DNA of 64,000 nt, taken from Acidimicrobiia bacterium (GTDB lineage Bacteria; Actinomycetota; Acidimicrobiia; IMCC26256; JAGNEX01). Of the stretch, positions 28,052 through 36,120 are shown piece by piece; the first letter of the stretch is position 1; the number at the start of each line of letters is the position of its first letter. The notes beneath the pieces are model-generated. The model had not been told where the DNA came from. It saw only the letters and a list, made by a program, of their open reading frames with translations, and did no database searches. The stretch covers positions 581,001 to 645,000 of the forward strand of contig JACJWE010000001.1 in NCBI GenBank assembly GCA_020637365.1, in the 5' to 3' direction. Made by a program: the position numbers and the translations under genes.

Positions 28052-29194
28052 GTGGAGGACGCGAACCCGACGTCGACCGGGGCGTCGCTGGCCGACATCG
28101 CAGCGATGACGCGTGCGGTCGAACTCGGCGAACTCGGGCGTATCGGAGCGCCACCCAACCCGTGGGTTGGCTGCGTCATCATCGGGGCGGACGGGGTCGT
28201 CGGCACAGGATTCCACGAACGTCCCGGTGAACCGCACGCCGAGGTCCGCGCCCTAGCCGCAGCGGGCCCGGCCGCGAGGGGCGCGACCGCCGTGGTCACC
28301 CTTGAACCGTGCAGCCACACCGGCAGGACCGGACCATGCGCGGATGCATTGATCCAGGCGGGAGTCGCTCGCGTCGTCGTCGGCGTGGCCGACCCCGACG
28401 CCCAGGTGTCGGGCAACGGGATCGAGCGTCTGCGCTCCGCAGGAATCGACGTCGTGGTCGATGTGGGCAGCGACCTTGTTCGGGAGTCGCTGGCGCCCTA
28501 TCTGCACCACCGCCTGACAAATACGTGCTTTGTGGTGTGCAAGGTCGCGGCGTCGATCGATGGGCGCAGCGCCGCGCGCGACGGGTCTTCTCAGTGGATC
28601 ACCGGACCCGCAGCCAGAGACGATGTCCACCGCATGCGAGCCGAGTCTCAGGCCGTGGTCATCGGCTCGGGCACCGCCATCGCCGATGATCCAAATCTGA
28701 CGCCTCGCCACAGGTGGGCGGGGCCGACGCCCTTGCGCGTCGTCGCCGATACGTTCGGCCGGGTCGATCCGTCTGGTCACCTCGCCGACACCGGCGTTGC
28801 GCCGACGATCATCGCGACCGCAGAGATGCATCCGCAACGCCGAGCTCAGTGGGGAGATGTCGGTGCCGAGGTGTGGGATGTGGGTCGCTCGCCGCGAGGA
28901 GGACTCGACCTCGGCGCGCTGTGGCGCCAACTCGCGGAGGTGGGCGTGCTTCAAGCTCTGGTGGAAGCGGGCCCTCGCCTCGGCGGTTCGATCGTCGCCA
29001 GCGGCTCGTTCCAACGCCTCGTCACCTATGTGGGTGCCACATGGCTCGGTGCGGGTGGTCGCCCCGTGTTCGATGCGCCCGGTCCGAACTCGATCCAACT
29101 CGCGGAGCGCCTTTCGCTCCACGACGTGACAGCGTTTGATAATGACGTTCGGCTCACCTATGCAGCTGCGGATATCGGTCCGACGGGTGAGTGA
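28052..29194 (+). CDS. ribD: Bifunctional riboflavin deaminase / reductase
   Basis: Deaminates and then reduces the pyrimidine intermediate of riboflavin synthesis. The N-terminal deaminase domain has the zinc ligands HAEVRAL and PCSHTGRTGPC. The C-terminal reductase domain starts near residue 155 (CKVAASIDGRSAARDGSSQW) and includes LVEAGPRLGG. GTG start at 28052, 3 bp after the MoaB-like gene. The RibD order of domains, deaminase then reductase, is standard at 380 residues. Confidence 0.95.
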   Translation: MEDANPTSTGASLADIAAMTRAVELGELGRIGAPPNPWVGCVIIGADGVVGTGFHERPGEPHAEVRALAAAGPAARGATAVVTLEPCSHTGRTGPCADALIQAGVARVVVGVADPDAQVSGNGIERLRSAGIDVVVDVGSDLVRESLAPYLHHRLTNTCFVVCKVAASIDGRSAARDGSSQWITGPAARDDVHRMRAESQAVVIGSGTAIADDPNLTPRHRWAGPTPLRVVADTFGRVDPSGHLADTGVAPTIIATAEMHPQRRAQWGDVGAEVWDVGRSPRGGLDLGALWRQLAEVGVLQALVEAGPRLGGSIVASGSFQRLVTYVGATWLGAGGRPVFDAPGPNSIQLAERLSLHDVTAFDNDVRLTYAAADIGPTGE

Positions 29195-29214
29195 GCAGGC
29201 GAGGTTCGCTAGCG

Positions 29215-29818
29215 ATGTTTACGGGACTGGTCGAAGAGGTCGGCATCCTCAAAGAGGTGGCACCCAACGCTGAGGGGCGCGCCTCATCATCGAAGCCGAC
29301 GTCGTGCTCTCAGAGGTCGCGCTCGGCGATTCGATCGCGGTAAATGGCTGCTGTTTGACCGTGGTCGCTTTCGACCCTGTGCAACGTTGGTGGGCTGCCG
29401 ACGCCGTGACCGAAACCATGCGCCGAACATCGCTCGGTGCACTGGGTCAAGGTTCTCAGGTCAACCTCGAGCGTCCGCTGCGAGTCGGCGACCGGCTCGG
29501 GGGCATATCGTCCAAGGCCATATCGATGGCACCGCGTCGGTCACACAAATCGAGGCCCTCGCCGACGGCTCGGTCGTGCTGAGCTTTGCGCTCGACCCCG
29601 ACCTCGCTCCTTACGTCGTACATAAAGGCTCGATCGCGCTCGACGGTGTGTCATTGACGGTGGCAGATCGTACCGACTCTGGTTGTAGCGTCGCGGTGAT
29701 TCCTCACACACAATCGGCGACGACGCTCGGCGCGCTTGGGGTCGGTGACCTAGTCAACGTCGAAGTCGACGTGGTGTCAAAGTATGTCCGCCAGTTTGTG
29801 CAGTCGCCGACCGGGTGA
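29215..29818 (+). CDS. ribE: Riboflavin synthase alpha chain (two frameshifts)
   Basis: Dismutates two lumazines to riboflavin. The ATG frame starts MFTGLVEEVGILKEV, the invariant family N-terminus, then breaks in a G-run near 29276-29283; the next frame continues RLIIEADVVLSEVALGDSIA and VNGCCLTVV. A second missing base near 29505-29510 restores IVQGHIDGTASV. The second half repeats the first (HKGSIALDGVSLTV), as expected from the tandem lumazine-binding domains. The restored length is about 201 residues. Confidence 0.9.
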
Positions 29819-29929
29819 GCTGCCCGACACTTGAGGCGGGAATCCACCCGGCCAATCCATGGGTTACCCTCCCGGCGACGCCCGGGAGACCGCCCGCTCC
29901 CAGAGGCGGCTGGTGGTTCGGTACCCGGT

Positions 29930-31186
29930 ATGAACACAGCGAGGTTGAACGTGACATTTGCGCCGATCGAGGATGCGATCCAGGCCCTTCAACGAGGTGA
30001 GATGCTCGTTGTGGTCGATGATGAGGACCGCGAGAATGAAGGCGACCTGATCATCCCGGCCGACACGATTACCGAAGCCCAGATGGCGTTCATGATCAGG
30101 TTCACCAGCGGCGTGATCTGCTTTCCGACGACGGGCGATGTGCTCGACAGGTTGCAGCTCCCCTTGATGGTCGTCGAGAACACCGAAACGCAGCGGACGG
30201 CATTTACGGTCTCGGTCGATGCCATCAACGGAACCTCCACCGGAATCTCTGCCCACGATCGGACCTTGACGGTGAAGGCCCTCATCGACCCGAGCACCAA
30301 ACCGGCCGATCTCGCACGCCCCGGCCACATCTTCCCGTTGCGAGCGCGCGAAAGGTGGCGTACTCAAGCGCGCCGGTCACACCGAGGCAGCGGTTGACCT
30401 TGCCCGCCTCGCTGGCTTTACCTCAGCGGGTGTACTCGCCGAGATCGTCAACGACGATGGCACCATGCAGCGGGTCCCGCAGCTGCGCCTTTCGCCGAAG
30501 AACACGGTCTGGTGATGATTTCGATTGCAGACCTCATCCGCTACCGCCGCCGCTCTGAGGTACTCGTCAGGCGGGTCGCCGAAGCGCGACTCCCGACCGA
30601 CTTTGGCGAGTTCACCGCGGTTGCGTACGAGTCCACGTTGGACGGCTCAACCCATGTCGCGTTCGTTCGCGGCAAGGTCGACGGGGCGAGCGATGTCCTC
30701 GTCCGCGTTCATAGCGAATGTTTGACCGGCGACGTCTTTGGATCGCGGCGCTGCGATTGCGGCAAACAGCTCGACGCCGCGATGGAATCGATCGCCCAGC
30801 ACGGTGTCGGGGTGGTGGTCTACCTGCGAGGCCATGAAGGTCGGGGGATTGGCATCGGCCACAAACTCCGCGCCTACGAACTCCAGGATCAGGGCCGTGA
30901 CACGGTCGAAGCTAACGAAGAGCTGGGACTTCCGGTCGACTCTCGGGAATACGGGATCGGCGCCCAGATCCTGAACGACTTGGGCATCACCACCATGAAG
31001 CTGATGACCAACAACCCCTCCAAATATGGCGGGCTCGAAGGCTATGGCCTCCAGATCACCGGCAGGGTGCCCCTCATGAGCGCACCGAATCCTGACAACA
31101 TCGCGTATCTCAGAACCAAGGCCGAAAAGATGGGCCACCTCTTAGAACTCCCCGACGATTCCCAGCTCGATCCCACTCCAAGCTGA
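29930..31186 (+). CDS. ribBA: Bifunctional DHBP synthase / GTP cyclohydrolase II (two frameshifts)
   Basis: The N-terminal RibB domain makes dihydroxybutanone phosphate from ribulose-5-P (VVVDDEDRENEGDLI, with SAHDRTLTV). The C-terminal RibA domain opens GTP (VRVHSECLTGDVFGSRRCDC zinc cysteines; RGHEGRGIGIGHKLRAYELQ catalytic loop). Continuity is broken near 30350 (one extra A; LRAREGGVLKRAGHTEAAV restored) and near 30490 (one base missing; FAEEHGLVMISIADLI restored). With both repaired the fusion is 418 residues, the usual size. Confidence 0.92.
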
Positions 31187-31348
31187 CACCTCGGGTGACC
31201 GGCCTGGAACCCGATTGGGTGAGGCCGGGCGCTCAGCGATCGGCCCCGGCGTATCCAAGCGTGGGCGGTCGAGCGTTGAAGAGCGGTATCGTGCTCGCTT
31301 CGACAGGTTCATCCTTTGGGACATGCGCTGTGCGCTGGATAGGAAATC

Positions 31349-31815
31349 GTGCAGGAATTCGTAGGCAAACTCAACGGGCAAGGCAAGCGAATCGGAGTCG
31401 TCGTCTCTCGCTTCAATGAGACGATCACGAAGTCGCTTCTCGACGGAGCGATCGATGGGCTGACCCGCCTCGGCGTTGCCTCTGAGGACATCTCCGTCGT
31501 GTGGGTTCCCGGCGCGTTCGAAATGCCGGTCACCGCTCGCGCTCTCGCCGAGCGGGGCGACGTCGACGTGGTGATCCTGCTGGGCTGTGTGATTCGTGGC
31601 GCGACCGCTCACTTCGACTATGTAGCTGGCGGCGCCGCCGCAGGTGCTGGGGGTTGGCGCTCGACAGTGGAGTGCCGGTCATCTTTGGTGTCTTGACGAC
31701 CGACACGATCGAACAAGCGGTCGAACGTTCCGGGACCAAAGCTGGCAACAAGGGATTTGAAGCCGCTCAGGCAGCGATCGAGATGGCTGACCTGATGTCG
31801 CAGCTCAAGGCATGA
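31349..31815 (+). CDS. ribH: 6,7-dimethyl-8-ribityllumazine synthase (frameshift)
   Basis: Condenses the RibD product with dihydroxybutanone phosphate. Starts at GTG 31349 after an AGGAAA site. VVVSRFNETIT, WVPGAFEMPV and LGCVIRGATAHFDYV are family motifs. The frame is lost in the GGGGG run near 31648-31653; the rest (LALDSGVPVIFGVLTTDTIEQA) is in the adjacent frame and ends at 31815. Restored length is 155 residues. The stop overlaps the start of the cold-shock-like gene. Confidence 0.92.
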
Positions 31816-32071
31816 ACGGCGAGGTCGACCTCGACTGGGGGCGGCCTTATGGCCCCCGACCCGTCAGGGCGTCGTCGATGACTTCTCGGACTTCAGAGGT
31901 CTAGGTCAGCTGACCGGCGCGGATGGGCGCCACTTCTTCTTTCATTGCATCGCGATCTCGGACGGTACTCGAACCATCGCCCCCGGAACACAGGTGACGT
32001 TCGTCGTCCAACCCGGTCCAACCGGACGGCTGGAAGCCCAGACGGTCACCAAGATGTCGGGCGTTCGTTAA
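31812..32071 (+). CDS. Cold-shock-domain protein (frameshift)
   Basis: A short gene that no single open frame shows. The ATG frame at 31812 begins MNGEVDLDWGRPYG and stops early; the adjacent frame from about 31862 reads GVVDDFSDFRGLGQLTGADG, then FFFHCIAISDGTRTIAPG and TQVTFVVQPGPTGRLEAQ to a TAA at 32071. The G-x-V-x-x-F-D, GxGxL, FFHC and GxxVxF pattern is that of a cold-shock OB fold, with FFFH in place of the usual VFVH RNP2 motif. The ATG overlaps the ribH stop (ATGA), suggesting translational coupling. The exact N-terminus is uncertain. Confidence 0.7.
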
Positions 32072-32083
32072 CGGGTGGGGCAG

Positions 32084-32137
32084 CCCAACCGCCGTGTTGG
32101 TCCCAACCGCCGTGCTGGTCCCAACCGCTGTGCTGGC
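32084..32137. repeat. Three tandem 18-bp repeats
   Basis: Unit CCCAACCGCCGTGCTGGT, three copies with one or two substitutions each, directly behind the cold-shock-like gene. The region is not coding in any obvious frame. It may be simple slippage; no function is proposed. Confidence 0.75.
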
Positions 32138-32188
32138 GCCACAGGTGTGTCGCCGCGCTGAGGCGACGACACAGGCTGGCGGTCCGGT

Positions 32189-32634
32189 CTATTCAGCGGG
32201 GTTCGCCTGTCCGCCAGAGACCTGCACGTAGGCCATCTGCAGTTGTGAGAGGGCTGCGGTCAATGCTTCACCATTCTCGCCAAGCCGGTCTTTGACGGTG
32301 TTAACGAGTGCCTCCATCGAATCGATGGCGAGTTTCGCTTCGCTGAGATTGGGAGCACCACCGCCGTCGAGGCCCAGATGCACGACGGCCAATTGCCAGA
32401 GGCCAATGGCGTGGTTCGCCACGATGTCGGCGACAGGGGTCTGCATCAGTTCAGCACGTAGTTCGGCCATCGCCGCTGCCGCTTCGGCCTCTTCCTCAGG
32501 GGTGAGCGGACGCTCGGGATCTAGATCGGCGCCAGATGCGACGCCGGTCCCGTCTGAATCGATCGGGGATTCGACCCGTCCCAGGGGCCTTCTTTGACTG
32601 GATGTTCTCCATAGGGGGTCCAGAGCTCGCTCAC
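32189..32634 (-). CDS. DUF1844 domain protein (frameshift)
   Basis: A small protein of unknown function. From GTG 32634 it reads SELWTPYGEHPVKEGPWDG, then crosses a G-run near 32571 where one base is missing. It continues ESPIDSDGTG and an Ala/Glu-rich stretch before the helical DUF1844 domain (VADIVANHAIGLWQLAVVHL, LGENGEALTAALSQLQMAY). An internal ATG at 32470 gives only the domain. The gene diverges from infC. Related genes are often found near infC in actinobacteria (recollection, not checked). Confidence 0.78.
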
Positions 32635-32639
32635 CTGCT

Positions 32640-32893
32640 AGCCTTTCGCAGCATCAATCCGAACAGGAAGTGGAGGCCATTCTTTCGGCCTCTCACCTGG
32701 CCACGGTAGCCCCTCGACGCAGGGGCCGCGGGTTCCGCCTGACAAACGGGCAAGCCCGCTGGCGCTCAGTCGCCAACCAGTGCGCCAGGTCGATACGGTC
32801 CGGCCCGCGTGAGCGGGGTGGTCTCCTCTGCCTGGTCCGCGTTCTGGGTCATCAGACTTGAGCGCAGGCACATCTGAACGAGGAGATATCGAG
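32640..32893 (+). promoter_or_regulatory. Leader region of infC-rpmI-rplT with several small hairpins
   Basis: About 250 bp without a convincing gene between the divergent DUF1844 and infC genes. It contains small inverted repeats: GAGGCC/GGCCTC near 32673-32692, GCCCCT/AGGGGC near 32709-32726, and CGGGC-AA-GCCCG near 32748-32759. Leaders of this operon are often autoregulated by L20 or IF3 in other bacteria. I cannot match a known L20 leader by eye. It must also hold promoters for both genes. Confidence 0.35.
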
Positions 32894-33484
32894 ATCGCAG
32901 TTCAAGAGCCCAGGATCAACGAAGGCATCCGGGCACGCGAAGTCCGTTTAGTCGGAGCCGACGGCAGTCAGGTCGGAATCAAACCATTGCCCGAGGCGCT
33001 GCACATGGCGCGTCAGGCCGGTCTAGACCTGGTGGAAGTCGCCCCGGGAGCCAATCCGCCCGTCTGCCGAGTCATGGACTACGGCAAGTACAAGTACGAG
33101 CAGGACCAGCGCCGGAAAGAATCTCGCAAGAAGTCCACGAACATCGTGGTCAAAGAGATGAAGTTCCGTCCCAAGATCGACGAACACGACTACGCGACCA
33201 AGATGCGTCACGTTGAGCGCTTCCTTCAGGAGGGCGCCAAGGTCAAGCTCACCATCATGTTCCGTGGACGTGAGATGACCCACCCCGAACGAGGAAAAGC
33301 GATTCTGGACCGTGTCGCTGAACAGGTCAGCGAGTTGGCATCGGTTGAGACCACCCCCAGATTGGACGGTCGCAACATGACAATGGTGTTGCAGCCACTC
33401 CGTCAGATGCCAAAGCGCGGCGATAAGCGCGGCACGAAGTCCGCTGATGACGACACCGAATTCGAGGCTGTCGAAGCCAGCTAG
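32894..33484 (+). CDS. infC: Translation initiation factor IF-3 (likely ATC start)
   Basis: IF-3 binds the 30S subunit and monitors start-codon and initiator-tRNA pairing. The sequence runs INEGIRAREVRLVGADGSQ, the VMDYGKYKYEQ linker, EMKFRPKIDEHDYATKM and VKLTIMFRGREMTHPE. No ATG or GTG fits the start. A strong AGGAG (32881-32885) lies 8 bases before ATC at 32894 (then Ala-Val-Gln-Glu-Pro). A TTG at 32858 would add 12 residues without a good ribosome site. Non-AUG starts on infC are known to allow autoregulation. rpmI and rplT follow. Confidence 0.92.
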   Translation: MAVQEPRINEGIRAREVRLVGADGSQVGIKPLPEALHMARQAGLDLVEVAPGANPPVCRVMDYGKYKYEQDQRRKESRKKSTNIVVKEMKFRPKIDEHDYATKMRHVERFLQEGAKVKLTIMFRGREMTHPERGKAILDRVAEQVSELASVETTPRLDGRNMTMVLQPLRQMPKRGDKRGTKSADDDTEFEAVEAS

Positions 33485-33560
33485 TCCTGGGCAGTGCCCG
33501 AGTGAAACTGATGATGCCCAGATGTCACGCCTCTGCGCGTGCTGATGAGGAGAACCACCT

Positions 33561-33755
33561 ATGCCGAAAATGAAGACACACCGCGGCGCGGCCAAACGTT
33601 TCAAGGTGACCGGATCGGGCAAGATCCGCCGCCGCAAGGCCTTCACGAGCCACCTGCTGACCAATAAATCTGCCAAGCGCAAGCGTCACCTGCGCCAAGA
33701 CGTGATCGTCAGCAAGGCGAACGAGCCTGCTGTTCGCAGGCAGATCGGCGCATAG
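33561..33755 (+). CDS. rpmI: 50S ribosomal protein L35
   Basis: 64 residues, highly basic, starting MPKMKTHRGAAKRFKVTGSGK with the family's central SHLLTNKSAKRKRHLR. Preceded by a GAGGAG site. Second gene of the infC-rpmI-rplT operon. Confidence 0.97.
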   Translation: MPKMKTHRGAAKRFKVTGSGKIRRRKAFTSHLLTNKSAKRKRHLRQDVIVSKANEPAVRRQIGA

Positions 33756-33763
33756 CTGACTCT

Positions 33764-33783
33764 CGGCGCCTCAACGGGCGCCG
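33764..33783 (+). terminator. Hairpin between rpmI and rplT
   Basis: CGGCGCC and GGCGCCG pair as a perfect 7-bp stem around a 6-base TCAACG loop, followed by ACCTTTCTT. It lies 8 bp after the rpmI stop and about 95 bp before rplT. It could be a partial terminator or an L20-responsive element; the downstream T content is low for a strong terminator. Confidence 0.5.
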
Positions 33784-33879
33784 ACCTTTCTTGAAGAATT
33801 CCAGGCGCTCGGTATCGGCCCGGGCGAGTTATCGGGTTCGGCAACACATTGGGCCAACCCGTTCGAAGAGGAGACACAG

Positions 33880-34242
33880 ATGGCACGCGTGAAACGGGCG
33901 GTAGCTTCTAAGAAGCGTCGTCAGCAGGTAATGAACCAGGCCAAGGGTTACCGCGGTGCGCGCCGCAGGACCTTCAAGGCTGCTAACGAGCAGAATCTGC
34001 ACTCTGGTCAGTACGCGTTCCGCGACCGCCGCGCTCGCAAGCGTGACTTCCGCAAGCTCTGGATTACCCGCATCAACGCGGCGTGTCGCCAGAACGGCAT
34101 GTCGTATTCGGTGTTCATCTCGGGCCTCAAAGAGGCCGAGATCGAAGTTGACCGAAAGATGCTCGCCGAGCTTGCAGTGAACGAACCGGCCGCCTTTACC
34201 GCCTTGGTTGAACGTTCGCGGGGTGCCCTTCAGGCATCGTGA
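33880..34242 (+). CDS. rplT: 50S ribosomal protein L20
   Basis: 120 residues with the classic L20 pattern: MARVKRAVASKKRRQQVMNQ, KGYRGARRRTFKAANEQ and RDRRARKRDFRKLWITRINA. Preceded by an AGGAG site. L20 binds 23S rRNA early in assembly and in many bacteria represses its own operon. The stop overlaps the GTG of the methyltransferase gene. Confidence 0.97.
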   Translation: MARVKRAVASKKRRQQVMNQAKGYRGARRRTFKAANEQNLHSGQYAFRDRRARKRDFRKLWITRINAACRQNGMSYSVFISGLKEAEIEVDRKMLAELAVNEPAAFTALVERSRGALQAS

Positions 34243-35087
34243 CCGGCCGAGGCCCGCTGGGCTTCCGGAGCGCGCCCGTTCAGCGTCTTCGCCTGTTGGC
34301 GTCGGAGCGCTCCGCGCGCCAACAACAGCTGGCCTACGTCGTGGAGGGCGTCGCTTTTGTCAGCGACGCCCTTCGAGATGCCAACGTGGCGTCGCTCTAC
34401 GTCGAAGAGGGCTTTGACCTGACGCTTCTGGGCATACACGACGCATCGGCCGAGGTGATTGCGGTTGAATCCGGTGTGCTGGCTCGCGTTGGTGGGGTCC
34501 AAAGCCCACAAGGCGTCGCTGCGATCGTCACCGTGTCCAGCCCGACGGAGCGGTTCGAGTCCGATGGGTCAGCGCCCGTCGTGCTGGCCGACCGCATCGC
34601 CGATCCGGGCAATCTGGGGACGCTCTTGCGCAGCGCCGAAGCTGCGGGTGTGACCGGTGTGGTGCTGACCCCCGGTTCGACCGATCCGTACAATCCGAAA
34701 GCTGTTCGCGCGTCCGCGGGTTCGGTGATGCGGATCCCCGTCGTGTCGGCGGGATCGTCCGAAGCCGCCCTTGACGCTGGTCGGTTTGGCGGACGGCGAC
34801 TGGTCGGAGCTTCGATGGATCGCGGCATGACCTATGACGCCTTTGACTGGCACCAGCCCTCGACGTTGGTGCTCGGCAACGAGGCACATGGCATTTCGCC
34901 AGCACTAGCGGAACGGCTTGACGACTGGATCCATATTCCTATGGGCGGGCGCACCGAGTCGCTCAATGTGGCGATGAGCGCGGCAATCTGCCTGTTTGAA
35001 GCTCAACGGCAGCGCCGGATTCGCAGATCTGAACACGCGGCTACACACAACACCCATACCGAGGAGCAGAGCCATGTCGCTCGCTGA
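34239..35087 (+). CDS. TrmH/SpoU-family RNA 2'-O-methyltransferase
   Basis: SAM-dependent RNA ribose methyltransferase with an N-terminal substrate-binding domain (VEGVAFVSDALR) and a C-terminal SPOUT knot. Motif 1 is ADRIADPGNLGTLLRSAEA, motif 2 LVLGNEAHGIS and motif 3 HIPMGGRTESLNVAMSAAI. GTG start at 34239 overlapping rplT by 4 bp; 282 residues. The 3' end overlaps pheS by 14 bp. Members in this position act on 23S rRNA or tRNA; the exact target cannot be told. Confidence 0.92.
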   Translation: MTGRGPLGFRSAPVQRLRLLASERSARQQQLAYVVEGVAFVSDALRDANVASLYVEEGFDLTLLGIHDASAEVIAVESGVLARVGGVQSPQGVAAIVTVSSPTERFESDGSAPVVLADRIADPGNLGTLLRSAEAAGVTGVVLTPGSTDPYNPKAVRASAGSVMRIPVVSAGSSEAALDAGRFGGRRLVGASMDRGMTYDAFDWHQPSTLVLGNEAHGISPALAERLDDWIHIPMGGRTESLNVAMSAAICLFEAQRQRRIRRSEHAATHNTHTEEQSHVAR

Positions 35088-36120
35088 AATCGAGTCGTTG
35101 CTGACCTCTGAACAACATCGCGCCGATACCGAAATCGTCGCGATGCGAACGCTTAACGACCTTGAGGCCTTGGAACGCTCACTGCTTGGCAAGACCGCGC
35201 CAGCGAGTTTGGTGAAAGCAGCATTCAAAGACCTCGATACCAAAGAACGTCCCGAAGCCGGTAAGGCACTGGGAGCGTTCAAGCACCATGTCACGGTCCT
35301 CCTCGATGCCCGTCGTCAAGAGCTCGCTGCGGCAGCAGCTGCCCAACGCATCGCCGAGGATCGCATCGATGTGACGATGCCGTCGCGACCGCGCCCTCTC
35401 GGGCACGCACATCTCATTGCTCAGGTCCGTGAAGAACTCGAAGATCTCTTCATCGGCATGGGTTACGAGGTTGCCGAGGGCCCAGAGGTCGAAACCGACT
35501 TTTACAACTTCGAAGCGCTCAACATGCCAGCATCGCATCCGGCGCGGTCGATGTGGGACACGCTCTATGTCGATCTCGGCGACCCGGGTGAGGTGCTGTT
35601 GCGCACCCACACCTCACCAGTTCAGGTCAGGGTGATGCAGAACCGCACACCGCCGCTCGCGGTCGTGGCCCCCGGACGCTGTTACCGCCGCGACACTCTC
35701 GACGCCCGCCACTCGCCGGTGTTTCACCAGCTCGAAGGTCTCGTCGTGGGGGAGGGGATCACGTTCGGTGATCTCGCAGGCACGCTTGAATCGTTTACCC
35801 GGGCATACTTCGGACCGGGGATTACGTCGCGTTTGCGGCCGTCGTATTTTCCGTTCACCGAACCATCCGGTGAGTTCGATGTGACCTGCATTTTCTGTGA
35901 GGGGTCGGGCTGTTCGGTCTGCTCCCAGGTGGGCTGGATCGAAATCGGTGGGTGCGGCATGGTCGACCCTAACGTCTTTGAAGCGGTTGGATATGACCCC
36001 GAACAGGTCACCGGCTTTGCGTTTGGCTTCGGCCTCGAACGGATGGCTCAGATGCGTTTTGGTATCGACCACATCCGTGCATTCTTCGATAACGACGTGC
36101 GTTTCTTGGAGCAGTTCTGA
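35074..36120 (+). CDS. pheS: Phenylalanyl-tRNA synthetase alpha subunit
   Basis: Catalytic chain of the alpha2-beta2 class II synthetase. The N-terminal coiled coil (residues 1-95) precedes the catalytic core with motif 1 near FIGMGYEVAEGPEVETDFYN, motif 2 RTHTSPVQVRVM and VAPGRCYRRDTLDARHSPVF, and motif 3 GFAFGFGLERMAQMRFGIDH. ATG 35074 after GAGGAG, 348 residues. The last base overlaps pheT (TGATG). Confidence 0.97.
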   Translation: MSLAEIESLLTSEQHRADTEIVAMRTLNDLEALERSLLGKTAPASLVKAAFKDLDTKERPEAGKALGAFKHHVTVLLDARRQELAAAAAAQRIAEDRIDVTMPSRPRPLGHAHLIAQVREELEDLFIGMGYEVAEGPEVETDFYNFEALNMPASHPARSMWDTLYVDLGDPGEVLLRTHTSPVQVRVMQNRTPPLAVVAPGRCYRRDTLDARHSPVFHQLEGLVVGEGITFGDLAGTLESFTRAYFGPGITSRLRPSYFPFTEPSGEFDVTCIFCEGSGCSVCSQVGWIEIGGCGMVDPNVFEAVGYDPEQVTGFAFGFGLERMAQMRFGIDHIRAFFDNDVRFLEQF

